A stretch of 64,000 bases of DNA, taken from Halobacillus litoralis. Its GTDB lineage: Bacteria > Bacillota > Bacilli > Bacillales > Halobacillaceae. The notes beneath the pieces were generated by a model. That model was not told the origin of the DNA. It worked only from the letters and a program-made list of their open reading frames with translations, and did not search any database. The translations under genes and the position numbers were made by a program. Positions 27,019-36,429 of this stretch are shown here, one piece after another; position 1 is the stretch's first letter; every line of letters begins with the position of its first letter. Location of the stretch: positions 1,195,457 through 1,259,456 of the forward strand of contig NZ_JAIVKN010000001.1 of assembly GCF_020524025.1 (NCBI RefSeq), in the 5' to 3' direction.

Positions 27019-27322
27019 ATTACATACAGCGGGAGACTTTGATATCCTATTTAAATAATAAATGGCTTATCACATGAGAAATTCCAAAGCTTGTAGTACA
27101 AAACAGTTCAATAAACGTTTTTAAACTGTCTGGTTTATATTGTTTGTAAGTCACCTTCCTGCCAATTCCATAGAATTCAAGAGAATAAAGATAGCAGGCA
27201 GAACTTCCTCCTGGAAGGTAACTAATTTTCTTGAGAGGGTCCCTTCTTTTTATCATGAATTGATTTAACACACCGTAAGATGTTATATATTTACATTTCC
27301 TAATAAAGGAGAGGGGAATTAA
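27019..27322. other. 304-nt stretch without a convincing gene
   Basis: Holds a 74-codon minus-strand frame (27047-27271) with no ribosome binding site and no recognisable domain, and the leader of the nucleoside hydrolase gene. Confidence 0.4.
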
Positions 27323-28285
27323 ATGAAGAAAATTATCCTCTTTGCCGACCCGGGAATTGATGACTCCATTGCAATTATGTATGCCTTATTAAACCCAAAA
27401 ATTCAAATTTTGGCCATTGTCAGCAGCTATGGAAATGTTGCAAAAGAACAGGCGACTAATAATGTCGCTTATTTATTGAAATTAGCCGGACGTTCTGATG
27501 TCCCCGTGATAGGAGGGGCCAATGCCCCGCTGGATGGTGAAATTCCAGAGTTCTATCCTGAAATACACGGCCCTGATGGATTAGGACCTATTCAAGTCCC
27601 CAAAACATTCAAAGGGGAACTGACTAACTTCTCGGAACTTTATACCCTATTGAGGAATCATAAAGATATTACGATCGTCGACTTAGGACGAAACACTTCT
27701 TTAGCCTCCCTTTTTCTGCTGGGCAATCTGCTCACTGAAAATATATCGGAGATCTTTATGATGGGGGGAGCATTTTTAGTTCCTGGAAACGTAACCCCCT
27801 ACGCCGAGGCAAACTTTTACGGGGATCCTGTAGCCACTAACGTAGTGTTAAGTAACCTCAACAATATTTTCATTATCCCTCTGAACGTTACAAATAAAGC
27901 TATCATTACCCCTGATCATGTCAAAAAGATTATGAAAGAGTCATCCAATGGACTCGTAAATATTATGGATGACATCATGAGTTACTACATTTCGGCTTAT
28001 AAAAAATTAGTACCTGGAATTAAGGGCGCTCCTCTTCACGATGTACTTACCCTCTCCCTTATGGTTAATCCTCTAATGGGAAAGTACGCACAAAGAGAAG
28101 TGGAAGTGTTAACTTCAAGTGAAGGAAGAGGAATATCAGTCGCTGATTTTAGGGAAAATTCTAAACCTGCTGAAAGAGAAATTCACATCTGTTTAGAGTT
28201 TGATTACCCTATGTTCATAGAAGACCTTATTTCAGTAATCTGTAATCCACTTAAAACTGACACCTCCAAGAGGCTCTTCTTATGA
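27323..28285 (+). CDS. inosine/uridine-preferring nucleoside hydrolase family protein
   Basis: A 320-residue N-ribohydrolase that would split nucleosides into base and ribose for salvage. The Asp cluster binding Ca2+ and ribose is seen at the N-terminus as FADPGIDDSIA (family DxDxxxDD variant), NVTPYAEANFYGDP is the middle motif, and APLHDVLTL supplies the late His/Asp. ATG after AAAGGAGAGGGG. Stands alone; the exact nucleoside specificity cannot be read. Confidence 0.9.
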   Translation: MKKIILFADPGIDDSIAIMYALLNPKIQILAIVSSYGNVAKEQATNNVAYLLKLAGRSDVPVIGGANAPLDGEIPEFYPEIHGPDGLGPIQVPKTFKGELTNFSELYTLLRNHKDITIVDLGRNTSLASLFLLGNLLTENISEIFMMGGAFLVPGNVTPYAEANFYGDPVATNVVLSNLNNIFIIPLNVTNKAIITPDHVKKIMKESSNGLVNIMDDIMSYYISAYKKLVPGIKGAPLHDVLTLSLMVNPLMGKYAQREVEVLTSSEGRGISVADFRENSKPAEREIHICLEFDYPMFIEDLISVICNPLKTDTSKRLFL

Positions 28286-28390
28286 TCCAGTTGTTTTATT
28301 TTTGTATACTCCTACCCTTCCAGCCAACATAAACTCTTTTCATTTGAATACGAATAAGAAAATTGAAAAGAAGGAAAAAGGTGAGAAGTT

Positions 28391-30283
28391 ATGTTGACCC
28401 GAGTGAATCAAGCCGTTGATAAGCTTACGAATGAAATAAATGCTCATTTGAATGCCGACGGCAGCTTTCATTTTTGTTTTGAGAACAGTTTAGAAACAGA
28501 TGTTAAGATGATTTTGTTATTGAAAACTTTTACAGAAGATAACCTGCTCATCCAGCAGCTGTGCTCCCGTCTTGCAGCTTTACAGCATAAGGACGGATAT
28601 TGGAAATTGTATGAGGATGACAACGGAAACCTTTCTGCAACTATCGAAGCCGTTTTCGCTCTCCTTTATGCGGGTTACTACACAAAGAAAAGCCCGGAAA
28701 TCAAAAAAGCCAGTGACTATATCAAGTTAAAAGGCGGGCTGACAAACGCCCACTCACTGACAAAAATCACACTTGCCCTCTACGGTCAATATCCATGGCT
28801 GAACCTTATGCATCTTCCCGTTTATATTATTCTTCTGCCGCCTAAGTCACCTCTTTCCTTCTATGACTTCAGCAGCTATGGCCGTATTCATCTTGCTCCT
28901 ATTCTGTTAGTCAGTGACTCCCGGTATACAGTTAAAGATACGAAAATCCCGGACATGAGTCCCTTTTTACTTCAAAGAGACTTGGCACCCCTGGATAGAA
29001 ATACCCGTACACTGTTATTAGGTGTTTACCAGTCTATTAAAGCTCTTATCGGACTCCCACAACAGTTATATCAATCAGCAAGACAGCGCCTTCTTCTATA
29101 CATGCTGCAGCGGACGGAATCAGATGGAACACTGTACAGTTATACAACTGCCACCTTTTATATGATTTATGCCCTTAGGAGCGCAGGATACTCAAAGCAT
29201 CACCCTTCTATACAAAATGCAATTAATGGTTTGAAAACACATTTATGCCGGACCCAAAAGGGATATCACACCCAAAATTCTCCTTCTGCCGTGTGGGATA
29301 CTGCTCTCTTAATGTATGTCCTTCAGATGCCACCATCCCCTTCTTATGACTTGAATGCTGGTGTCCATTACCTTTTGAATCAACAACATTCATATTATGG
29401 GGACTGGATGATGAACCTCCCTTCCGTGTCGCCTGGGGGATGGGGGTTCTCTACAAGTAACAGCATTCATCCCGATGTAGATGATACGACTGCAGCCTTA
29501 AGAGCAATATCACCCTATGCCTCCTCAAATCCTGTCATTCAGGACCGCTTCGTGCGGGGGTTGAACTGGGTGACTGCGATGCAGAATGATGATGGAGGAT
29601 GGCCGGCATTTGAAAAAGACAAAACTCATCCGCTGCTCTCCTACGTACCTATGGACGGAGCAGCCCATGCAAGCCTTGATCCTTCTACCGCCGATTTGAC
29701 GGGGAGAACGATTGAATTTCTAGGACATCATGCAAAATTCCCTAAAACGGACCCCAGAATTCATAAAGCGATCCAATGGCTGAAGAAACATCAAGAACCA
29801 GACGGTTCCTGGTATGGACGCTGGGGCATTTCTTATATCTATGGAACTTGGTCCGCTCTCACAGGACTGTCAGCAGTTGGATTAAGTACAGGAGATCCTT
29901 GTGTGCATAATGGTATCCAATGGCTGGAGTCCATTCAAAATAAGGATGGTGGATGGGGAGAATCCTGCCTTAGTGATGAGAAAGAACAGTATATCCCTTT
30001 AAAAGCGAGCACTCCCTCCCAGACAGCATGGGCACTGGATGCGCTGATTTCTGTTCATAAACAAAAAACACCAACGATAGAACGTGGAATCGACAGTTTA
30101 TTGAACCAATTGGAAGAAGAAACAGCCTGGACCTACCAGTACCCAACCGGAGCAGGACTCCCGGGAAAGTTTTATGTATACTATCACAGCTACAATTACA
30201 TCTGGCCTTTACTCGTATTAAAGAAATATCTAGCATTAGTTGGAACAGTAAATGAGGAAAAACAGCAAGGAACGCCCGGATGA
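28391..30283 (+). CDS. sqhC: squalene-hopene/sporulenol-type terpene cyclase
   Basis: A class II terpene cyclase of 630 residues, the length of B. subtilis SqhC (632), which cyclises tetraprenyl-beta-curcumene to sporulenol in spores. The protonating DxDD motif is seen as HPDVDDTTAA (about residue 360). QW-type repeats are visible: QNDDGGWPAFE, QEPDGSWYGRW and QNKDGGWGES. It is soluble-to-monotopic, acting at the membrane. ATG after AAGGTGAGAAG. No other terpenoid gene lies beside it. Substrate (squalene or curcumene) is inferred from spore context, since DUF2642 and Mn-catalase genes follow. Confidence 0.9.
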   Translation: MLTRVNQAVDKLTNEINAHLNADGSFHFCFENSLETDVKMILLLKTFTEDNLLIQQLCSRLAALQHKDGYWKLYEDDNGNLSATIEAVFALLYAGYYTKKSPEIKKASDYIKLKGGLTNAHSLTKITLALYGQYPWLNLMHLPVYIILLPPKSPLSFYDFSSYGRIHLAPILLVSDSRYTVKDTKIPDMSPFLLQRDLAPLDRNTRTLLLGVYQSIKALIGLPQQLYQSARQRLLLYMLQRTESDGTLYSYTTATFYMIYALRSAGYSKHHPSIQNAINGLKTHLCRTQKGYHTQNSPSAVWDTALLMYVLQMPPSPSYDLNAGVHYLLNQQHSYYGDWMMNLPSVSPGGWGFSTSNSIHPDVDDTTAALRAISPYASSNPVIQDRFVRGLNWVTAMQNDDGGWPAFEKDKTHPLLSYVPMDGAAHASLDPSTADLTGRTIEFLGHHAKFPKTDPRIHKAIQWLKKHQEPDGSWYGRWGISYIYGTWSALTGLSAVGLSTGDPCVHNGIQWLESIQNKDGGWGESCLSDEKEQYIPLKASTPSQTAWALDALISVHKQKTPTIERGIDSLLNQLEEETAWTYQYPTGAGLPGKFYVYYHSYNYIWPLLVLKKYLALVGTVNEEKQQGTPG

Positions 30284-30299
30284 TATTAGGGCGTTTTTT
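30271..30299 (+). terminator. sqhC terminator
   Basis: AACGCCC / GGGCGTT stem followed by T6; the sqhC stop codon lies in the loop. Confidence 0.7.
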
Positions 30300-30578
30300 C
30301 AACGTTTCTTTTTATAATAGAGGGGATAGAAATCCTCCTGCCTGCTCAAACCTTCCCTCTTTCGTAAGGTTAATCGAACCATTCCCGTTTTCATGGCCGC
30401 CTTTCCTCTATTAGGAGGTTTCTCAGGGAGAAAGAGGCTCGAGACCCCGCACATGGAAAACGAGTCGTCCCCACTCCAACCCTCGTTACAGAAATGGCTA
30501 TCGTTATAAATATTCAGGGCAAAGTTTCACTATTTAAACATATACATTTAAGAGAATGCCTTTGAAGGAGCTGAATAG

Positions 30579-30800
30579 ATGAATTCACAAAATGTGTCCA
30601 TGAATTCTGCGATTGATCCTTATGTATATCAAACACTTCTTTCCATCCAGGGGGCAGGTGTGGTCGTGCAGACGACGCAGGGTTCAGTCCGAGGGAAGTT
30701 AAAAACGGTCATGCCTGATCACATTGTTGTAGAAGTCAGCGGGACACCTTTTTTTGTACGAACCCAGCAGATTGTCTGGGTCTTTCCGCATAGCCGGTAA
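30579..30800 (+). CDS. DUF2642 (YuzF-like) protein, probable spore-coat associated
   Basis: A 73-residue Sm-like beta protein: DPYVYQTLLSIQGAGVVVQT, then GSVRGKLKTVMPDHIVVEV and FFVRTQQIVWVFP. DUF2642 proteins in bacilli are often spore coat or spore-specific components. Starts after GAAGGAG and is followed 12 nt later by the Mn-catalase gene, forming a two-gene operon. Confidence 0.82.
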   Translation: MNSQNVSMNSAIDPYVYQTLLSIQGAGVVVQTTQGSVRGKLKTVMPDHIVVEVSGTPFFVRTQQIVWVFPHSR

Positions 30801-30812
30801 AAGGAGGATGTT

Positions 30813-31703
30813 ATGTTTAAACGACTCAACCGAATGCAGGTCGCCTTAACCATCCCAGAGCATGGGGACGCAAATGCTGCAGCTGCTGTTCAAGAATTGC
30901 TTGGGGGAAAGTTTGGGGAGATGTCAACACTAAACAACTATATGTATCAGTCTTTTGGATTTCGCAACAAGAAAAAATTCAAACCGTTCTATGATCTAGT
31001 TGCAAGCATCACTGCTGAAGAGTTCGGTCATGTAGAAATGGTGAACAATGCCATCAATTTATTAACAAGAGGTGTAACCTTTACAGGAGACCCCAATATA
31101 GCGCCGCTTCAAAATGGTTTAAATAAACGGAACACGTATCAGTTTATTGCAACCGCACAAACCGCTCTCCCAGGGGATTCTATGGGACGGGCATGGACAG
31201 GGGACAACGTATTTAACAGTGGGAATCTTGTACTCGATCTGCTGCATAACTTCTTCCTGGAACTAGGTGCGCGCACGCACAAGATGAGAGTTTACGAAAT
31301 GACAGATCATCAAACTGCACGGGAAATGATCGGATATCTGCTCGTACGGGGCGGCACACATGCTCTTGCCTACGCTAAAGCACTGGAAATTGCAACAGGG
31401 GTCGATGTAAAGAAAATGCTTCCTGTGCCCGACCTTGACAACTCAAAATTCGACTATGCCCGTCCCTACCTGGATCAAGGGCTTGATAACATCTTGTATA
31501 CGTGGAGCGATACCGATTACCAGGACATCAATCAGATATGGAAAGGGACAAACCCAGAGAACGGACAACCGCTGAAGGTGATTCAAGGGACGCCAAAAGG
31601 TGCTCCGATTCCAGACCTTGATGACCTTCCTGAAGAATTCGCTCCCGGTATTGATCGTGACGATTATGAACGTATTGCAAGAAAACTAATGGAAAACCTT
31701 TAG
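30813..31703 (+). CDS. manganese catalase
   Basis: A 296-residue ferritin-like di-manganese catalase that breaks down H2O2. The metal ligands fall in the expected places: Glu in KFGEMSTLNNYMYQSF, AEEFGHVEMV (Glu and His), ELGARTHKMRVYEM and GGTHALAYAKALE. The family includes the B. subtilis spore proteins YjqC and CotJC. AAAGGAGG precedes the ATG. Partner of the DUF2642 gene; likely a coat enzyme protecting spores against peroxide. The manganese importer at 19-22 kb could supply its metal. Confidence 0.94.
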   Translation: MFKRLNRMQVALTIPEHGDANAAAAVQELLGGKFGEMSTLNNYMYQSFGFRNKKKFKPFYDLVASITAEEFGHVEMVNNAINLLTRGVTFTGDPNIAPLQNGLNKRNTYQFIATAQTALPGDSMGRAWTGDNVFNSGNLVLDLLHNFFLELGARTHKMRVYEMTDHQTAREMIGYLLVRGGTHALAYAKALEIATGVDVKKMLPVPDLDNSKFDYARPYLDQGLDNILYTWSDTDYQDINQIWKGTNPENGQPLKVIQGTPKGAPIPDLDDLPEEFAPGIDRDDYERIARKLMENL

Positions 31704-31750
31704 AATTAGAGGAGACGACCAAAGTTTCTCTTTTCTCATAATAATAAACA

Positions 31751-31783
31751 CAGGGAACCTCTTAAATGAAGAAAGGTTCCCTC
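31751..31783 (+). terminator. Mn-catalase operon terminator
   Basis: AGGGAACCT / AGGTTCCCT stem with a 13-nt loop; only a moderate T tract. Confidence 0.6.
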
Positions 31784-31889
31784 TCATCATTTGTCTATCC
31801 CTTTAATAAATGCCTCTATCTTTTATCTAACCTTATCTTTGTGCTAAAAATTTCACATCACATCTCCTTTCCGCAAATTAGTTGTTATC

Positions 31890-31926
31890 CAAAATAAAAA
31901 ACGTGCCCCCTTAAAAGGAGGTCACG
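31890..31926 (-). terminator. terminator of the YdcZ/Crp-Fnr operon
   Basis: CGTG-CCCCCTT / AAGGAGG-CACG type stem; on the minus strand it runs into TTTTTATTTT. Confidence 0.7.
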
Positions 31927-32401
31927 CTCTCATTTGTTCCTGTTCTGTTACGTGATTTTCTTCAGACGGCTGTTTTTCTAATTTATATACAAGGACACCT
32001 CCAATTAAAAGACCAATCCCTAACAGCTTCTGCCAGGAAAGCTCGGCAGATTCAAATCCAAACCATCCTCTTGTATTAATCGTAAAAGCAATTAAAATTT
32101 GAGAGATCAGAGCAATTGAAATCGCATAAGCTGGACCAATCAGGGTTACTCCTCTCATAAGGAAGAAGACAATCCCGACTCCAAAAACCCCTCCAAATAA
32201 AAAGATTGGATTGATGTCACCGAACTGAAAAAGGCTCCTCTGTTCCACTGAATAAAAAACCGGCAAAGAACAGATCAGCCCAAGTCCTAAAACAAGAGTG
32301 GTCGTTGCCCAAGATCCCGTCCGCTCACTCACCCTCGCGTTAAATACATTTTGCAGACTAATTAATATTCCTGCAACAATCGCTAGAAACACACCGAACA
32401 T
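31922..32401 (-). CDS. YdcZ-family (DMT superfamily, DUF606) membrane protein
   Basis: A 159-residue, five-helix transporter-like protein: FLAIVAGILISLQNVFNARVSE at the start, then four more hydrophobic segments and a charged tail. YdcZ proteins are half-size members of the drug/metabolite transporter superfamily and often occur as pairs. Its partner is at 33122-33547, with a Crp/Fnr regulator between them. The cargo is unknown. Confidence 0.88.
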   Translation of the reverse strand: MFGVFLAIVAGILISLQNVFNARVSERTGSWATTTLVLGLGLICSLPVFYSVEQRSLFQFGDINPIFLFGGVFGVGIVFFLMRGVTLIGPAYAISIALISQILIAFTINTRGWFGFESAELSWQKLLGIGLLIGGVLVYKLEKQPSEENHVTEQEQMRA

Positions 32402-32412
32402 ACTGCTTCCTC

Positions 32413-33105
32413 CTACTCATAGATGTTTCCATTCGCAAGTTCACGGAGTTTGTCTAAATCAATAATTTTAATTGCTCCGTTTTTCCTTTCAATGATAGCC
32501 TCAGAAGTCATTTTCTTTAACACACGATTTAGATGACGATAGCTCGTCCCTATCCATTCCGCAAGTTCTGTCAGGTTCTCTGTACGCATTTCTTCATGGA
32601 AAACCGTCCCTTCCCCGTCTGAAGAAATCGAAAGCAGATAACTCGCTAGCCTGACTTCAACTGGATAAAGCATATGCATACTAGTTGCTTGAGAAGCTGT
32701 ATAAAACTTTTCGGCTACTTTTTCCAGTAAAAAACGAACCAATGCCGGATGACTTTTCTCTAATTCTTTAACATCCGCAAAGGAAGCAGCCAGCATCACC
32801 CCGTCAGAAATGGCTTCCACCGAATTAAGAACCGACGTACCACGAATATATTCCACATCACCCAGCAGAGCGAGTGGTGTTTTAAAACGGTTGATTAAAG
32901 ACCTTCCTTCCAAAGTCACGGTAAAGATTTTTATTTTTCCTTCGACTAAAAAATAGAGTTCTGTCAATTCTTCTCCCGTCGTAAAAAGGACATCTCCTTT
33001 TTGAAAAGAGTAGGTTTTAATATTCCTGCGAAACCCTTGTGGAAATAACGCTTCCAGCTGATACTCGCGAATGTACGTATCAACACTTGCTGTTCTTTCT
33101 TTCAT
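32413..33105 (-). CDS. Crp/Fnr family transcriptional regulator (YeiL-like)
   Basis: A 230-residue regulator. The N-terminal cyclic-nucleotide-binding-type beta-roll reads KTYSFQKGDVLFTTGEELTELYFLVEGKIKIF; a dimer helix follows, and the C-terminal winged helix-turn-helix shows NLTELAEWIGTSYRHLNRVLKKM. No Cys cluster for an Fe-S centre is visible, so the signal is not obviously oxygen. It lies between two YdcZ transporter genes in one operon and probably controls them. Confidence 0.9.
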   Translation of the reverse strand: MKERTASVDTYIREYQLEALFPQGFRRNIKTYSFQKGDVLFTTGEELTELYFLVEGKIKIFTVTLEGRSLINRFKTPLALLGDVEYIRGTSVLNSVEAISDGVMLAASFADVKELEKSHPALVRFLLEKVAEKFYTASQATSMHMLYPVEVRLASYLLSISSDGEGTVFHEEMRTENLTELAEWIGTSYRHLNRVLKKMTSEAIIERKNGAIKIIDLDKLRELANGNIYE

Positions 33106-33121
33106 AGAAGATACCCCTTCT

Positions 33122-33547
33122 TTACAATTGGAAAATAACCACTCCGATCAGCATCATCGCAAGACCGATCCCCTGCCGCAAAGTAATTGGTATTTTCTTC
33201 TCATCGAACCATCCTTTCGATTCAATGATAAATGCTGTTCCAATCTGCGCGACAAGTAAAACCGCTATTGCTTTTGCCGGACCAATTTGATGAATGGCCG
33301 TCAGTTCGGAGAAAACAACGATCACACCGAATGTCCCACCTGTTAAATATAGGAACGGTACTTTCTTGAAGCTCTTTCCTTTTCCATCTCTTACTTTTAA
33401 GTAAATCGTCAATGAAATAATAAAAGCGACGAGGTGAACCATGGATGTCGTATGCCAGCCACCAATCGCGTCACTCATTTTCGCATTAAAAATTCCCTGC
33501 ATGGTGATACACAAACCACCGAGCAGTGAAAATAGAGCACCTTTCAT
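33122..33547 (-). CDS. YdcZ-family (DMT superfamily, DUF606) membrane protein
   Basis: A 141-residue five-helix protein, FSLLGGLCITMQGIFNAKMSD at the start, paralogous to 31922-32401. Start at 33547 with ACAGGAGGATGCAGG upstream; the longer reading begins before the ribosome binding site. First gene of the three-gene operon. The two half-size proteins could form a heterodimeric transporter. Confidence 0.88.
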   Translation of the reverse strand: MKGALFSLLGGLCITMQGIFNAKMSDAIGGWHTTSMVHLVAFIISLTIYLKVRDGKGKSFKKVPFLYLTGGTFGVIVVFSELTAIHQIGPAKAIAVLLVAQIGTAFIIESKGWFDEKKIPITLRQGIGLAMMLIGVVIFQL

Positions 33548-33622
33548 CCTGCATCCTCCTGTTCTCTGCATCCATTTAAAGGGAAGATGAAGAATTCGAA
33601 AAGGACATATGTCCTAAATCAT

Positions 33623-34609
33623 TTATTCTTTTTGCAAATAACGGCCATATAACCTGTTCTGTGTTACGTTTTCTCCTTTTACCCAGCAATTCCAATCGAT
33701 CGTAACGCATTCACCAAATGGTAAAGCTATGTAGACCCTGCCTGTCATATTATCATAACCAAACGTATGTAACGTGCCAAAACTATGCAGGTAATCCTGG
33801 TAAAAAAGCGGAGAAGTTTCATCAGAAAAGTAATGAAAAGCTTCGGTTATGGAAGTAAAGTTTTTTTGATCCATTACCTGTTTGCGGAAAATACTGCGAG
33901 TAAAATCTTCTTTTACAGTGCTCCCTTTAAAGTGATTCGTACAGGTGATTTTACCCTTTCCCTTTATTATCCGCATCCTTTCAGGACCGGCTTCAACTAC
34001 TGCCATATCACCATGTTGATCAGATAAGGAATAATTATAGTTCCACGCATGAGGCAGCTTCTTAAGTAAGGTTATGGCCTGCTGCGTATTCTCACACTTA
34101 TCCAATACAATCCTTACAATCATCGTTGCAGCAAAACCTTCTTTGGCCCCTTTATTATTGACAAAATGCAAAGCTGTAAACAACCCTTTTTCATTTACCC
34201 CTTCATGACGGCCGACGATATGAAGAGATGTGCCTGCACTTGCAAAAGCTTTGTCAGGCTGTATCAAAGTCAACCTATGGTCATAACAGTCTGGTGAAAA
34301 ATCATAATTTCGAACAGCAAACCGTTTATCAATGAACGAAGAACAACCCATAGCCAGGCTGCATGGCAGGTTGCAGCCCGCAAACCTTGCCGCCGTCTTT
34401 TTTAAAGACCACCCCAGTCCGTCTGCCACACCCTGCAGTTCCTCGATGATGTGTGGAGCAAAGGTTTGAAGCTGTTTGATCCCCTCCCAGGGACTTCGGT
34501 TATTCTCTAGAATTTTCAGCTTCATTAATATGTCTTCTGACACATCCAAACTCTCCGAAACTCCAATATGATAAGAGGAACCTCTGTATTGGTTGATATT
34601 CCATTCCAT
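33623..34609 (-). CDS. C45-family autoproteolytic acyltransferase/hydrolase
   Basis: A 328-residue Ntn-hydrolase of the penicillin acyl-coenzyme A:6-APA acyltransferase (C45) type. The expected autoprocessing site with nucleophile Cys is GCSSFIDKRFAVRNYDF (Cys near residue 105), and GMTGRVYIALPFGECV closes the barrel. Members hydrolyse or transfer acyl amides such as penicillin V, bile salts or N-acyl-homoserine lactones; the substrate here is unknown. Start after GGGAGGGG. Single gene. Confidence 0.85.
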   Translation of the reverse strand: MEWNINQYRGSSYHIGVSESLDVSEDILMKLKILENNRSPWEGIKQLQTFAPHIIEELQGVADGLGWSLKKTAARFAGCNLPCSLAMGCSSFIDKRFAVRNYDFSPDCYDHRLTLIQPDKAFASAGTSLHIVGRHEGVNEKGLFTALHFVNNKGAKEGFAATMIVRIVLDKCENTQQAITLLKKLPHAWNYNYSLSDQHGDMAVVEAGPERMRIIKGKGKITCTNHFKGSTVKEDFTRSIFRKQVMDQKNFTSITEAFHYFSDETSPLFYQDYLHSFGTLHTFGYDNMTGRVYIALPFGECVTIDWNCWVKGENVTQNRLYGRYLQKE

Positions 34610-34775
34610 GTCATCCCCTCCCGATTATTAGAATAGTCTATTCAAAAAGGAAAAACCTGTCTTTTCCAGGTTAAAGAAGACAACTTATTATTTATTGAAT
34701 TGAAAGAAGCGTCCGGTGCTCTTTATTTAAAAGTCATTTCTTCAGGATGACTTGACTTAAAGCCCTTTACCATAG

Positions 34776-34811
34776 AAAAAGGAGTCTCCTCAAGGGATGA
34801 CTCCTTTTTTT
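34776..34811 (-). terminator. antiporter terminator (bidirectional)
   Basis: AAAAAGGAGTC / GACTCCTTTTTTT stem with T or A tracts on both sides. Confidence 0.8.
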
Positions 34812-34833
34812 CCTATTTATACAAATGATCAGC

Positions 34834-36342
34834 TTATGCATCTTTTTCTTTTTGTCTTGCTTTACTTCGCTTTACCCGCTTTTCAAGCGTACGTTTCAGC
34901 TGTTCTTTATACTTTTCTTCTACGAGAATATATAGAAAATCTCCTGAGTGAATTTCCGTTTCCCCGTATGGTGTAATGACTTCGTTATCACGGATGATCG
35001 CGCTGATGTTGGCACGATTCGGGAAACTGACCTCATGAAGTTTTTTACCTACCACTGCTGATTCCGCATTGGTTTGATACTGAATCATTTCTGCTTTAGC
35101 TTTCCCCATAGAGATCAGTTCAATAGAATGATGAGGCACATCTTTTTTCGGTCCTACGAGCTTCATTTTTTTTGCAACAAGCGAAATGGTGGAGCCCTGG
35201 ACTAGGGCCGACGTCAAAACAACAAAGAAAACGAGATTGAATAACCCCTGGCTGTTATCAAGTCCTTCGACAATCGGAAACGTGGCAAGTACGATGGGCA
35301 CAGCTCCGCGAAGGCCTGCCCATGATACAAACAGCTTTTCTTTCGTTGAATAATTCATACCTAAGAGTGAGAGAAAAACTGCAATGGGCCTGGCGATCAG
35401 AATCAAGACAACGGCAAGTAACAATCCATTCAGCATGATAATGCCTGTGAACAGTTCACTCGGGAAAACGTATAACCCTAAGATGACAAACATAAGGATC
35501 TGCGCCATCCATGCAAACCCCTCATTAAATTGAAAAATCGAGTAACGATACGTCAACTCACTGTTCCCAATAACAAGAGCTGCTACATAGACACCAAGAA
35601 ATCCACTTCCTCCACTGAATGTCGTAATACTATAAGTGGCAAGAGCAAAAGCCACGGAGAATATTGGGTAGAGTGCACTGGAATCTAGTTTAATGCGATT
35701 AATGGAAAAGGAAGCAATCTTCCCTAAAGCAAGGCCGATAGCTATACCAAGCCCCATCTGCAGGAAAAAGGTCGGGATCAGCATCCAGATTGATGATTCC
35801 TCCGATGTAATCAGTTCAATGACAGAAAGAGTGAGAAACACTGCCATCGGGTCGTTCGTCCCAGATTCGGCTTCTAGTGTTGCCCCCATTTTCGCTTTAA
35901 TATTTCTTTCTTTTAAAGCAGCAAAAACAGCGGCCGCATCGGTAGACCCGACAATAGCACCAAATAGAAAGCTTTCAAGCCAGCCTAAATCAAACAATAG
36001 ATAGGCAGCAAATCCAACAATTAACGAGGTTATCAACACACCGATTGTGGCAAGTGACAAAGACGGGACGGCAACTGAGCGTACAGTTGCCCATTTCGTA
36101 TGAAGACCACCTTCAAATAAAATGATAACAAGAGCGAAGACACCGATTGTCTGGGCAACCGACGCATCACTAAAATAAACAATCCCAAGCCCTTCACTAC
36201 CAAAGAGCATACCGACCATAATAAATAGAATCAGGGCCGGAATTCCCCAGCGACTTGAAAATTTAGCCACAATAACCCCGCTGAACAAGAGTAAAGCAGT
36301 AAGTAATAGAAATGAATCCGTACCAAAAGCATCAAAAAACAT
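34834..36342 (-). CDS. K+/H+ (CPA1, NhaP2/CvrA-type) antiporter
   Basis: A 502-residue cation/proton antiporter. Twelve or so helices (about 10-400) include the ion-binding segment GAIVGSTDAAAVFAAL and the partner ESGTNDPMAVFLTL of the CPA1 family. A C-terminal TrkA_C-type regulatory domain (about 415-490, GKKLHEVSFPNRANISAIIRD) identifies the NhaP2/CvrA subgroup, usually K+/H+. Start at 36342 after AAGGAG; an upstream in-frame extension has none. Relevant to ion homeostasis in a salt-adapted bacterium; ion specificity is inferred. Confidence 0.9.
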   Translation of the reverse strand: MFFDAFGTDSFLLLTALLLFSGVIVAKFSSRWGIPALILFIMVGMLFGSEGLGIVYFSDASVAQTIGVFALVIILFEGGLHTKWATVRSVAVPSLSLATIGVLITSLIVGFAAYLLFDLGWLESFLFGAIVGSTDAAAVFAALKERNIKAKMGATLEAESGTNDPMAVFLTLSVIELITSEESSIWMLIPTFFLQMGLGIAIGLALGKIASFSINRIKLDSSALYPIFSVAFALATYSITTFSGGSGFLGVYVAALVIGNSELTYRYSIFQFNEGFAWMAQILMFVILGLYVFPSELFTGIIMLNGLLLAVVLILIARPIAVFLSLLGMNYSTKEKLFVSWAGLRGAVPIVLATFPIVEGLDNSQGLFNLVFFVVLTSALVQGSTISLVAKKMKLVGPKKDVPHHSIELISMGKAKAEMIQYQTNAESAVVGKKLHEVSFPNRANISAIIRDNEVITPYGETEIHSGDFLYILVEEKYKEQLKRTLEKRVKRSKARQKEKDA

Positions 36343-36429
36343 GGAAGGAATTCTCCTTAAAGATAAAATGAGGAACATGAGGAATGGATACCAATTTATA
36401 TAAGATTATCCTATAACAAGGATTTTGAA

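Noticed and set aside
27047..27271. 74-codon minus-strand frame before the nucleoside hydrolase gene
   Set aside because: No ribosome binding site and no family resemblance; composition is not coding-like.
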